Assembly (NCBI RefSeq): GCF_012516315.1
Contig: NZ_CP051185.1
Span: 6,205,363-6,269,362 of the forward strand
DNA length: 64,000 nucleotides
DNA from: Limnospira fusiformis SAG 85.79
GTDB lineage: Bacteria > Cyanobacteriota > Cyanobacteriia > Cyanobacteriales > Microcoleaceae
Direction: 5' to 3'
The notes beneath the pieces are model-generated. The model was not told where the DNA came from. It did no database searches and saw nothing but the letters and a program-made list of their open reading frames with translations. The translations under genes were made by a program, and so were the position numbers. Shown here one piece after another: positions 32,294 through 41,375 of the stretch; position 1 is the stretch's first letter, and each line of letters opens with the position of its first letter.

Positions 32294-34114
32294 TCATGAT
32301 AACTCGTCTGATTTAACCTCCAAACTTCGTAGGCGGTTAATAGCTGCCGCTAATTCAAAACGTCGGAACATAGCTAAATCTCCCTGGGGAAAAGGACTAA
32401 TGATATCCAAACCCTTTTCATCAAGATCTGCCATAACTTGATCAAGAATTTCTGGGAGAGTTTTTACCCCATCAATGTATCTGTTTTTAGCGTAAACCAT
32501 CGCCTCAGCGATCGCCTTTAATTGGTCTTTAGACACCAACTGTTCCACCGCCGATAAATCCACATCCTCCGACCCAAAACTTACCTCATCCACATCTCGC
32601 ACTTTCACCCGCACATCTCGCTTTCCACGACTAGGATCAAGACTTTCTGGTAGGGGAACCCGTGGCTTAATCTTACCAAACTTTTGACCCCCTTCTGAGG
32701 TGCGACCCGTGGTATATTCAGCGGCGATCGCCTTAGCTTTTTCGGTCAATTCCACTGGCTGAAAATTATCCATAGCTATCACCGTATCAGCCACATCAAA
32801 ATAGTCGCCACTTCCCCCCATCACCAGAATAGTAGACACCCCATAATCATCGTATAGTTGTTTAACCTTATCAATAAAAGGCGTAATCGGTTCCTGTTCC
32901 TTCGCAATTAAAGCCTGCATTCGGCGATCGCGAATCATAAAATTAGTCGCCGCCGTATCCTCATCTACCAGTAACACCGGAGGAGTCCGTTTTTCTCCTA
33001 AAATTAAGGCTTCCAAGGCTTCCATAATATTAGCCGCTTGGGACGTGCTACCACTAGCATTTTCCGTGGAAAAATCAGTAGTCGATCGCCCTTGGGGAAG
33101 CTGATTAATAAAAGGTGAAATATCCACCCCCGCCACACTGCGACCATCTTCGGCGCGCACTTTCACAGCAGCCGCGTCCGTCACCACAAATTCTCTGCCA
33201 TCATCAGGGATATGGTTATAAACTCCCCTTTCAATAGCTTTAAGAAGAGTCGATTTTCCATGATATCCACCCCCCACAATTAGCGTAATTCCCCTAGGAA
33301 TACCCAAACCCCTAATCGGTCCCGCGTTGGGTCGGTTTAGTTCAACTTCTAAGGAACCCGGAGACTGAAAAGCGATCGCATTTTCCCTCGATAAGGGGCG
33401 GTCATTCACCCCACTTTGGCGCGGTAAAATAGCATTATTAGCAATAAAAGCTACCAGGGAATGATCGCCTAATTGTTGTCGCAGACTTTCCGTATCTTCC
33501 ACCGTTTCCACGTGACGCTGACAGGCTGCTTGGTCTAGGTTTTCGTATTTGAGGGCGCGATCGACAATAGCCGGAATATCCTCACATAACATAGCCACCG
33601 CTTGGCGACCCAGAATATTGCGACCCCTGGCTGGGAGTCCCACAAAAAAGCGAATTTCGATGCCTTTTTCCGACGCGGCGGCTATCGGTTTCCCCCGTTG
33701 TAGCGCCGGGTTTCCTCCTATGGTTTTCGGGGTTCGGTTAGCGACCTCCACTAAGTAGGCGGAAGTCCGCGCCAGCACTTCCTGACCAACCCTGGTAATC
33801 GCAATCATACCACTTTTACCCGTACCCCGACGACTGCTAATTTCATAAGCCGCGCGGTCAAACTGTCGGGTAAGATAGTCTCTTAGCGCCACTTCTCGGA
33901 TCGGGTTTTTGTATAGTTGCGGCGGAAAATTGGCGATCGCTGGTGGAATTTGTACCCGAAATTTACTGGGGGAAGCAAAGGGATCGCCCTGGACATAATC
34001 AATAATTAGGGTAAAGTCGGGAAATTCATATTCACCCGATATATCTTTATAGGCTTTATAACCTCGGTTGTCGAGGTCTAGTAATTTTTGATGCAGATAC
34101 TGTTTATTATTCAT
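32294..34114 (-). CDS. Predicted ABC-class ATPase (PF09818 type)
   Basis: A 606-aa protein from ATG 34114 (MNNKQYLHQKLLDLD). It matches the 'predicted ATPase of the ABC class' family: GGGYHGKSTLLKAI is the Walker A, LLVDEDTAATNFM the Walker B, LVMGGSGDYFDVAD a family hallmark, and RRGTGKSG an N-terminal nucleotide-loop-like segment. These proteins have an ATP-grasp-like N-domain and bind nucleic acid in the eukaryotic relative MRB1590; the bacterial role is unknown. Full length, single-gene unit. Confidence 0.88.
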   Translation of the reverse strand: MNNKQYLHQKLLDLDNRGYKAYKDISGEYEFPDFTLIIDYVQGDPFASPSKFRVQIPPAIANFPPQLYKNPIREVALRDYLTRQFDRAAYEISSRRGTGKSGMIAITRVGQEVLARTSAYLVEVANRTPKTIGGNPALQRGKPIAAASEKGIEIRFFVGLPARGRNILGRQAVAMLCEDIPAIVDRALKYENLDQAACQRHVETVEDTESLRQQLGDHSLVAFIANNAILPRQSGVNDRPLSRENAIAFQSPGSLEVELNRPNAGPIRGLGIPRGITLIVGGGYHGKSTLLKAIERGVYNHIPDDGREFVVTDAAAVKVRAEDGRSVAGVDISPFINQLPQGRSTTDFSTENASGSTSQAANIMEALEALILGEKRTPPVLLVDEDTAATNFMIRDRRMQALIAKEQEPITPFIDKVKQLYDDYGVSTILVMGGSGDYFDVADTVIAMDNFQPVELTEKAKAIAAEYTTGRTSEGGQKFGKIKPRVPLPESLDPSRGKRDVRVKVRDVDEVSFGSEDVDLSAVEQLVSKDQLKAIAEAMVYAKNRYIDGVKTLPEILDQVMADLDEKGLDIISPFPQGDLAMFRRFELAAAINRLRSLEVKSDELS

Positions 34115-34205
34115 CGGCAAAGTTGACCATTCAAATATATATTATACCAGCCCTTCATGCCGCCATAATATTTTAGCAAATTCGGGGCTGTATCGTCCGC
34201 AATTT

Positions 34206-34760
34206 TTACCCTATTTCATCCGCATCTATATTTAGCTGTTTTTCGCCAATTTCTATATAGTTGTGATGGCCATAAATATAAGGAAATGTCCTCGCTGCAA
34301 TTTTCACGAATACCGGAGGGGCCGGAAGTAGATGACTTAAACTAGCATCAAATTCGTTGTTGATTTCCCTCAACACTTTAATTTCTGTCTCTAGGGTATC
34401 TGATAATTTGTTGATTTTTGCCGATTGCTTGATTAATTTTTCCCAGATAATTTGGGCTTGGGTTTCATACATTTGAGATTGCTTGGCTCTCAGAGATGCT
34501 TGCAGATTTTTGACCTTCATTACAGCCACTTTAATATCTTGGTCAATATGCTGTAAGTTAACTGGCAGGTCAGCGATCGCTTGTTGTTCTTGGTGATGAA
34601 ATTCGGTCATGGCTGCCGCTGATTTATCTTCAGGAAATATCAACTTTACCTGAAAATCTGACCGGATACGGCGGACGGCATGATATTCAGCGATCGCCTC
34701 ATTTAATCTCTGATTAAGGCTATCCCATTCCTGTTTCAGTTCCCCCAGACTTTTCGCCAT
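34206..34760 (-). CDS. Hypothetical coiled-coil protein
   Basis: A 184-aa protein (begins MAKSLGELKQEWDSLNQRL) made largely of heptad-like helices to about residue 140 and a short conserved-looking tail (HHNYIEIGEKQLNID). No signal or membrane segment. It lies between dacB and the ABC-class ATPase on the same strand with short gaps; function unknown. Confidence 0.6.
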   Translation of the reverse strand: MAKSLGELKQEWDSLNQRLNEAIAEYHAVRRIRSDFQVKLIFPEDKSAAAMTEFHHQEQQAIADLPVNLQHIDQDIKVAVMKVKNLQASLRAKQSQMYETQAQIIWEKLIKQSAKINKLSDTLETEIKVLREINNEFDASLSHLLPAPPVFVKIAARTFPYIYGHHNYIEIGEKQLNIDADEIG

Positions 34761-34783
34761 AATTTTACCTCTAATTTTATCGA

Positions 34784-36208
34784 CTAATCACAGGGTTGTA
34801 AACTACTTAAAAGCACTACTATTCTATCAATAGCTTCTCGTAATTCCTGAGTTGATAAATTCGACTGATTCACTATGATAGCAAAAACCAACGGCGAATA
34901 ACTCTCAGATTTTACATAACCCGCCAGAGAAGACATCCCTCTCATAGTACCAGTTTTTGCCCATACCTGACCCTGTGCTGGCGTATTTTGAAAGCGTCTT
35001 TCCAGAGTGCCACTGACCCCCGCCACCGGGATAGCATCTTGATAAATTTCCCAGTGGGGAGAGTTCCACATTACCCGCAAAGTTGCCACCAACACTTGGG
35101 GAGTAGCCAGGTTATGACGAGACAACCCAGAACCATCTCGCAGTACATATCCTGACCGACTAACCCCTAAATTATCTAGCACTTCCGCTATCATATTTAA
35201 TCCCGAACTGGCTGCATCCAAACTAGGTCTTTGGACTCCCAAAGTTCTAACAATTGCCTCAGCAAATACATTGTTACTTTGCATATTTAAAGTCTTCACC
35301 AATTCCGACAATGGCGGTGATTCCACCCAGGCAACTTCCGGTTCCGAACGCTGAGAATAATTAGCCAGTATCCCCCTATTGACAGATATTTCTTGTTGTG
35401 ATAATATGGTTGTGAATCCCTCCAAAAAGTTGGCGCCCGGATTAACAACAGCCGCAAAAACATTTTCTGGTTCCGCCCCAATATGCAACTGCCCAGACAC
35501 CCGAATAATCGGTTCCGTAAAAGAGCGCCCAATCGCTACAAATTCAGGTTCTGTAGTGCTAACAGTCCGGGTTTGATTATCAATTTGCCAGCCGATTCCT
35601 TGTTCAGGTCTAACCCAGGTTACTCGTAAAGGTTGCCCCACATTTTCAGTCGGCCAGAGTTTTAAATCTAGGGAATTTTGATGTAAAATCAGACTATTAA
35701 CCGGGGCTCCATAACCCGCTTGTACATCTTCCCATTCCCAGTTAGGATTGACAGTCATCCCCGGAAAATATCCGTCCTTAGCCACCAAGGTATCAATTTG
35801 GGAAATACCGCGATCGCGCAATTGTTGGGCTAAACTTTCCAGTTCAGTATTAGTAATGGTCGGGTCACCTCTTCCGACAATATAAACATTGCCATTGCCA
35901 CTACTATAAACAGAAGTACGGATGCGAAAATCTGGCCCTAGTGTTTCTATACTCGCCACCGTAGTTAAGAGTTTAATCGTCGAGGCGGGGAGAAAAAAAC
36001 GCTCCGAGTCCAGACTATATAAAACTTGGCCAGAGTCTAGGGACTCAACCATAATTCCCCAGCGGGAACGAGAGAATTTGGGGTCAAGGGCGATCGCATT
36101 AATTTCAGTTTCTAGTACCGCTGGACATATAGACCTAGGTTCGTTGGCCATAACCGGCACAGAGAAACTGATCAGAGTCGAAAAGAGAGCGATCGCAATT
36201 GATTTCAT
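34784..36208 (-). CDS. dacB: D-alanyl-D-alanine carboxypeptidase/endopeptidase PBP4 (S13)
   Basis: A 474-aa periplasmic peptidase from ATG 36208 (MKSIAIALFSTLISF), with a signal peptide ending near VMANEP. The active-site motifs are SxxK (STIK in PASTIKLL), SxN (SNN in MQSNNVFAE) and KTG (WAKTGTMRG). It trims peptidoglycan cross-links and D-Ala. Length fits family S13 with the inserted domains. An in-frame Met eight codons earlier is possible but would weaken the signal peptide. Confidence 0.9.
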   Translation of the reverse strand: MKSIAIALFSTLISFSVPVMANEPRSICPAVLETEINAIALDPKFSRSRWGIMVESLDSGQVLYSLDSERFFLPASTIKLLTTVASIETLGPDFRIRTSVYSSGNGNVYIVGRGDPTITNTELESLAQQLRDRGISQIDTLVAKDGYFPGMTVNPNWEWEDVQAGYGAPVNSLILHQNSLDLKLWPTENVGQPLRVTWVRPEQGIGWQIDNQTRTVSTTEPEFVAIGRSFTEPIIRVSGQLHIGAEPENVFAAVVNPGANFLEGFTTILSQQEISVNRGILANYSQRSEPEVAWVESPPLSELVKTLNMQSNNVFAEAIVRTLGVQRPSLDAASSGLNMIAEVLDNLGVSRSGYVLRDGSGLSRHNLATPQVLVATLRVMWNSPHWEIYQDAIPVAGVSGTLERRFQNTPAQGQVWAKTGTMRGMSSLAGYVKSESYSPLVFAIIVNQSNLSTQELREAIDRIVVLLSSLQPCD

Positions 36209-36285
36209 AGTCCTTATTTGGAGAATTGCCACACAGATGTGGAAATATATAAACTGTCAGTATTAATTTAATACATATAACCGTC

Positions 36286-37071
36286 GTGAAAATTTTTGTT
36301 TACCATACCCCCGAATTAACTCCTACAGACAGCATTCCCGATTGTGCGATCGTTGTTGATGTACTCCGAGCCACTACCACCATAGCCACAGCTCTGAACG
36401 CAGGGGCGGAAGCCGTGCAAGTCTTCAGCGATATCGATGAACTCATGGAAGTCAGCGAAAAATGGCCCGCCGACAAACGCCTACGAGTTGGTGAAAGGGG
36501 GGGGCAAAAAGTCGAAGGTTGTGACCTAGGTAATTCTCCCCTCAACTGTACCCCAGAAGTGGTTGAAGGTAAACGACTCTTTATGACCACCACTAACGGG
36601 ACCCGCGCCCTCCAGAAGGTTCAGAATGCCCCCGTAGTAATCACATCAGCTTTAGTAAATCGCCGAACCGTCGTAGAATATCTAATGACCACCAAACCAG
36701 AAACCATCTGGATAGTAGCATCAGGTTGGGAAGGTAGCTTTTCCCTAGAAGACACCGCCTGTGCCGGAGCCATTATTAATAGCTTGTGTTCAGAAATGGG
36801 TTATCCCATAGATAACCTAGGGGGGAATGATGAGGTTTTCGGTGCTGTAGCCCTTTATTACCAATGGCAAAATCAACTATACAAACTCATGAATACCGCC
36901 AGCCATGGTCAACGTCTAGCACGTCTCGAATGCTACGACGACCTGAAATATTGCGCTGACACAGACATTGTAACCGTGCTACCCATCCAAAGCGAACCAG
37001 GGGTCTTGATTAAATCGAAAATGAAAATGCAGAGTCTTCAATATTGGATTGAACAATCCCTCCCCTTATAG
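36286..37071 (+). CDS. comB: 2-phosphosulfolactate phosphatase (ComB family)
   Basis: A 261-aa protein with GTG start (VKIFVYHTPELTPTD). It follows the ComB pattern: CAIVVDVLRATTTIATAL at the start, GERGGQKVEGCDLGNSP, TTTNGTRAL and ASGWEGSFSLEDTACAG. ComB hydrolyses 2-phosphosulfolactate; cyanobacteria have it without full coenzyme M synthesis, so the true role here may be sulfolactate metabolism or another phosphatase reaction. Transcribed divergently from dacB. Confidence 0.88.
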   Translation: MKIFVYHTPELTPTDSIPDCAIVVDVLRATTTIATALNAGAEAVQVFSDIDELMEVSEKWPADKRLRVGERGGQKVEGCDLGNSPLNCTPEVVEGKRLFMTTTNGTRALQKVQNAPVVITSALVNRRTVVEYLMTTKPETIWIVASGWEGSFSLEDTACAGAIINSLCSEMGYPIDNLGGNDEVFGAVALYYQWQNQLYKLMNTASHGQRLARLECYDDLKYCADTDIVTVLPIQSEPGVLIKSKMKMQSLQYWIEQSLPL

Positions 37072-37135
37072 GCTGTTTATTGATGGCTAAGAAAAATTCT
37101 CTGGCTATTAGATCATAAATAATTGATGAATTACT

Positions 37136-37160
37136 CCCCTCTCTGCCTATGGGAGAGGGG
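37136..37160. repeat. CCCCTCT/AGAGGGG hairpin of the MITE family
   Basis: A 7-bp perfect stem with 11-base loop between convergent comB and glgB, followed by GTGAGGG. It matches the core of the 23665, 27720 and 31612 elements. It may act as a bidirectional terminator. A REP palindrome follows near 37217-37260. Confidence 0.5.
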
Positions 37161-37285
37161 TTGAGCGTGAGGGTTGGAAGTATGCTTGATTAGGAAAGAC
37201 AGGTTGATATTCTATGAGCAGCAACTGAAAACCCGGCTTCCGCAAAGAAACCAGGTTTTCTGTTGTCACAATGTTTTAATTAGAC

Positions 37286-39592
37286 TTATTGTGCATCATC
37301 AGTTTCCGACTGCTGAAAAGCCTTAGCAGTTTTCTCTTGAGCCAACTTGAGAATCAGCACGCCGAGAGGAGGCAGACACAAATCAAGGGATTGGGGATAA
37401 TTATGGAACCACCACTCATCAGTCCATTTTCCGCCCAAATTACCCATATTGCTGCCACCGTATTCACCAGAATCGCTATTAAACAACTCCGTATAGAAGC
37501 CGACTTCGGGAACGCCGACGCGGTAATGGCTATGGGGTTGGGGAGTGAAATTACAAACCACTACCACAAACTCACCTGTATCCTTAGAACGGCGGATAAA
37601 AGAGACCACACTATGGCGGTTATCGCTACAATCAACCCACTGGAACCCGGCTTCCGCAAAGTCCTGGTCATAGAGAGCCGGTTCACTGCGGTAGAGAGTA
37701 TTTATATCTTTAAAAAAGCGCTGAATCCCTTTGTGTGCATCAAACTGCAACATTTCCCATTCCAAGGTTCCCCAAGCATTCCACTCCTTCCATTGAGCAA
37801 ACTCCATCCCCATGAAGATAGTTTTCTTACCAGGGTGAGCAAACATATAGGTAAATAAAGCGCGGACATTAGCAAATTTTTGCCAATCATCCCCTGGCAT
37901 TTTACCGAGAATATTGCTTTTACCATGTACGACCTCATCATGAGACAAAGCCAACATGAAATTCTCGCTGTGGTGATACCACATACTAAAGGTAATGTTA
38001 TTTTGGTGGAACTGGCGGAACCAGGGGTCCATGTGGAAATAATCCAACATATCGTGCATCCAACCCATGTTCCACTTGAGGTTAAAGCCTAAACCACCGA
38101 CATAGGTTGGCCAGGAAACCATTGGCCAGGAAGTGGATTCTTCAGCAATGGAGAGGATACCAGGGAAGTAGCTAAAAATGACATGGTTAGTCTGGCGAAT
38201 GAAGTCAGCAGCTTCGATATTTTCACACCCGCCATAATCGTTAGCGACCCATTCCCCATCTTCCCGACAATAGTTGAGGTAAAGCATGGAAGCGACAGCA
38301 TCAACCCGAATACCATCGATGTGATACTTCTCAAACCAAAACAGAGCATTAGCTACCAGGAAGTTACGGACTTCATTACGCGAGTAATTAAATACAAGGG
38401 TTCCCCATCCTTTGTGTTCACCTTTGCGGGGGTCTCCGTGTTCGTAAAGGTGGGTTCCGTCAAAGAATGCCAACCCGTGACCGTCTTTGGGGAAGTGACC
38501 AGGTACCCAGTCCACAATTATCCCAATACCGTTTTGGTGACACTTATCTACGAAGTACATAAAATCTTCGGGAGTGCCAAACCGGGAAGTGGGAGCATAG
38601 TAGCCTGTAACCTGATAACCCCAGGACCCATCAAAGGGGTGTTCGGCAACGGGTAGAATTTCGATATGGGTAAAACCTAGTTCTTTGACGTAGGGAATCA
38701 TTTGATCGGCCATTTCCCGATAGGTAAAGAACCGACTACCGGGATCCAGTTCTACGGCCTGTACAGGAGGCTCAACGGTTCCATCGGGTAATGTGTGGGG
38801 TTCAGAAAAGGGAGCGCGATTCCAAGAACCTAGGTGACATTCATAAACAGAGACGGGGTGTTCGAGAGGGTCGGTATTCCGCCGCTTCTCCATCCATTCG
38901 TCATCGTTCCACTTGTAGTTATTTAACTCAGCTACAATTGAGGCGGTTTTGGGTCGGACTTCCTGTTGGAAACCGTAGGGGTCGGATTTTTCGTAAATGT
39001 GACCCTCGAAGTTTTTGATTTCGTATTTGTAGGCTTCTCCTACACCAATTTCAGGAATAAAGAGTTCCCAGACTCCGTTACCAAATTTCCGCATTTGGTG
39101 TTTGCGACCATCCCAGTGGTTAAAGTTCCCCAGAATTGAGACGTTGCGAGCGTTGGGAGCCCAAACGGCAAAGTAGACCCCATCCACGCCATTTAAGTTC
39201 ATGGGGTGAGCGCCGAGTTTTTCGTAAATACGATGGTGATTACCTTCGGTGAATAGGTGAATATCAAAATCGGTTAATTTGGGGGAACGGAAAGCATAGG
39301 GGTCGTGGGTGACGCGCTCGTGTTCCCCTTCCTTGAAGCGCAGTTTATAGTTTTTCAGTTCGGGAATATCAATAACACACTCGAAGAAGTGGGGGTTATG
39401 AACGGAGTACATGGGGTACTCTTTCCGTTCTTCGGGTAGTACAACCCATGCTGCATCAGCGGTGGGGAGATAGGCTCGCACGGCCCATAGGCTTTTTCCA
39501 TCTTTCTCAATTTGATGGGGGCCTAGGACTTCAAAGGGGTCGTGGTGATGGTTCCAAACAATCTTGTCAATCTGATCTAATGCTATGGTCAT
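37286..39592 (-). CDS. glgB: 1,4-alpha-glucan branching enzyme (GH13)
   Basis: A 768-aa enzyme from ATG 39592 (MTIALDQIDKIVWNHHHDP); the frame runs on upstream but that part is antisense to a tnpB remnant. Order: an N-terminal CBM48-like domain (YFAVWAPNARNVSILGNFN), the GH13 barrel with nucleophile GIRVDAVAS, acid SIAEES and LSHDEVVHG, and a C-terminal beta domain. It makes alpha-1,6 branches in glycogen. A second, GH57-type enzyme lies at 62076. Confidence 0.96.
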   Translation of the reverse strand: MTIALDQIDKIVWNHHHDPFEVLGPHQIEKDGKSLWAVRAYLPTADAAWVVLPEERKEYPMYSVHNPHFFECVIDIPELKNYKLRFKEGEHERVTHDPYAFRSPKLTDFDIHLFTEGNHHRIYEKLGAHPMNLNGVDGVYFAVWAPNARNVSILGNFNHWDGRKHQMRKFGNGVWELFIPEIGVGEAYKYEIKNFEGHIYEKSDPYGFQQEVRPKTASIVAELNNYKWNDDEWMEKRRNTDPLEHPVSVYECHLGSWNRAPFSEPHTLPDGTVEPPVQAVELDPGSRFFTYREMADQMIPYVKELGFTHIEILPVAEHPFDGSWGYQVTGYYAPTSRFGTPEDFMYFVDKCHQNGIGIIVDWVPGHFPKDGHGLAFFDGTHLYEHGDPRKGEHKGWGTLVFNYSRNEVRNFLVANALFWFEKYHIDGIRVDAVASMLYLNYCREDGEWVANDYGGCENIEAADFIRQTNHVIFSYFPGILSIAEESTSWPMVSWPTYVGGLGFNLKWNMGWMHDMLDYFHMDPWFRQFHQNNITFSMWYHHSENFMLALSHDEVVHGKSNILGKMPGDDWQKFANVRALFTYMFAHPGKKTIFMGMEFAQWKEWNAWGTLEWEMLQFDAHKGIQRFFKDINTLYRSEPALYDQDFAEAGFQWVDCSDNRHSVVSFIRRSKDTGEFVVVVCNFTPQPHSHYRVGVPEVGFYTELFNSDSGEYGGSNMGNLGGKWTDEWWFHNYPQSLDLCLPPLGVLILKLAQEKTAKAFQQSETDDAQ

Positions 39593-39644
39593 GGATATCA
39601 AACGCTCTACAACAAAAAGATTACTAGAGTTAACACTGATACAT

Positions 39645-40026
39645 TTACGCGACATTTTTCCGGTTGTTCCCGGACAATGCGACGATAGCACTATTACCCG
39701 TTAAGATAACAGAGGCGGTATCCCGCAAAGCTTTTAGAAAGATTCCAAAAGCACCGTTTCAGTCCCGTGGTAGAGTGAACCCGCACTCAGGACATCGGAA
39801 CACTTTTGAGCCATCTAGCTGGGAATGGACATGACCACAGTGAGTACAGGTTTTGCTGGTGTATTCTTCGGTCACATCTACAACTGTGGTTCCAGTTATT
39901 TCCGCGCTTATGTCTCAGGGTTAGTTTGAATCGATAATGCGCCCATGTCAGCATGGCGCGGGCAGTCTTAGACCTGATTAGACGCTTCACCTTGGCAACC
40001 ATATTGGAAGTCTCGAAGGTGGGCCA
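39645..40026 (-). pseudogene. tnpB: tnpB (IS200/IS605) C-terminal remnant
   Basis: The minus strand encodes ETSNMVAKVKRLIRSKTARAM, a one-base frameshift near 39908, then GTTVVDVTEEYTSKTCTHCG with the zinc ribbon (CTHCG and CPECG), TGA at 39759-39761 where Trp is expected (PRD*NGAFG), and LKALRDTASVI to a stop at 39645-39647. It lacks the N-terminal half. The RNA-guided nuclease is inactive. Confidence 0.85.
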
Positions 40027-40692
40027 AAAAATCCGGCTGTGTTATGGGATGGCCAGGGATGCGATCCAATCAACCAAGGGGTTGAAGTCCTCACCGGGTA
40101 GTCCCCACGCCCATTTCAGCTCTATTTCATACCCGAAGGTCTCGCACCATACTTGGTATTATACCGTATTGCCGTAAAATGTTAACCTAATTTGAGATTA
40201 AATCATGCTCCCACAAATTCAATTTAATGGGATTTCTTCGACTGCCAGCACAGAAACGCGGTTCTGAACCTACAGTCCCTAGATCGAAAAAGGCATTTAG
40301 GCTATGGGGTAGCCAGCCAGGTTTCGGTGTGTGTTCTGGAGGCAGCACACAACCACATTGGTCAACTGTCAGCTAGATCATCGGTTCCAATCAGCCTTAA
40401 TTCCTCGATCGCCAATTGGCTAATTGCTCGGTGAATTTGAGCCGCGATCAGGTCCCAGGAGTTTCCCCCCAAGTATTGCCGTTACAAAATCGGGCATTTG
40501 GATTGGTGGCTAATTTAACACAAGTATACAAAGCTGGGTGAAACTTGGGACATTTAATTTATCAGCCAAAATTAATTAATTGTTCAAGATATACCAGAGC
40601 ATATCATCTGTGGTACTATAACAGTAGGTTTTTGTGGTTGCCGGATCAGGTCTGGGCAAAACTAAGTAACTAAACATTGTGATCAGGTGTAA
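40027..40692. other. Long intergenic region upstream of the FtsL-like gene
   Basis: About 665 bases with no clear gene. On the minus strand 40362-40481 is open for 39 codons and looks protein-like (NSWDLIAAQIHRAISQLAIE) but has no good start. It may be the 3' end of a decayed gene or a small unrecognised gene. The part nearest 40696 should hold the promoter of the ftsL-like/ftsI genes. Confidence 0.4.
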
Positions 40693-40695
40693 GTG

Positions 40696-41274
40696 ATGGC
40701 TGTTGCGTTTAAACCCCGCCGCCCCAGTAAACGGGTCGAGGTGAACCCTTTTGTTGTAGTCCAAAATCCTCACAATGTGGTTTCTCTCGATCGCATTCGT
40801 CAGAACCGGGTCAAACCGGCTCCCTACTCCCGACAGGAACCTCCCATCAGCACCATAGAGGCTCAAACTACAGTGGTGGAAGTTCTGCCCAGGACGCAGG
40901 AACTACCCCTATGGTTAAAATCTCTAATTACTGTTAAACAACTGTCATCGATCGCAGCCTGTGTTTTGATGGGGGGTGCTATGACTTTCTATGGGCTGAA
41001 GGTTTATGGGGAGTCTCGCTGGACAGGACAATATCCGAGACTAGAACATCTGCGACAACAAGAGCAACAACTGCGCCTGGCTAAGGAAATACTCAAACAT
41101 ACTATTGTAGAATCGGCCGGTGACCCTGATGCGGGTTTGGAAATTCCTACCCCTGATAATATTATATATGTGCAACCAGCCCCTCCGCGTCCAGCTACGG
41201 GGCGAGAACTTTCCTCGATTGTCAATCCTCCCTGGTCTTCGCCTCCTCAAACAAATCGGCCTTTGGCTTATTAG
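40696..41274 (+). CDS. FtsL-like division protein
   Basis: A 192-aa protein with a basic N-terminus (AFKPRRPSKRVEVNPF), one membrane segment near residue 90 (LSSIAACVLMGGAMTFYGL) and a short coiled coil after it (HLRQQEQQLRLAKEIL), then a Pro-rich tail. This topology and its place upstream of ftsI fit a cyanobacterial FtsL equivalent, which would bind FtsI/FtsB at the septum. Sequence similarity to FtsL is weak by nature; the assignment rests on layout. Confidence 0.65.
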   Translation: MAVAFKPRRPSKRVEVNPFVVVQNPHNVVSLDRIRQNRVKPAPYSRQEPPISTIEAQTTVVEVLPRTQELPLWLKSLITVKQLSSIAACVLMGGAMTFYGLKVYGESRWTGQYPRLEHLRQQEQQLRLAKEILKHTIVESAGDPDAGLEIPTPDNIIYVQPAPPRPATGRELSSIVNPPWSSPPQTNRPLAY

Positions 41275-41375
41275 CAGTCAGGTAATGCTTCTCGACCCAT
41301 GATAGGAGTGCTTCTGGGACAATGGCGCGTAAAGATCGAACACAGTTGGTTAATACTAGCAGGGTGAAATAGCCA

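Noticed and set aside
37289..37858. Long plus-strand frames opposite glgB
   Set aside because: They are antisense to a clearly coding GH13 gene and carry no motifs.
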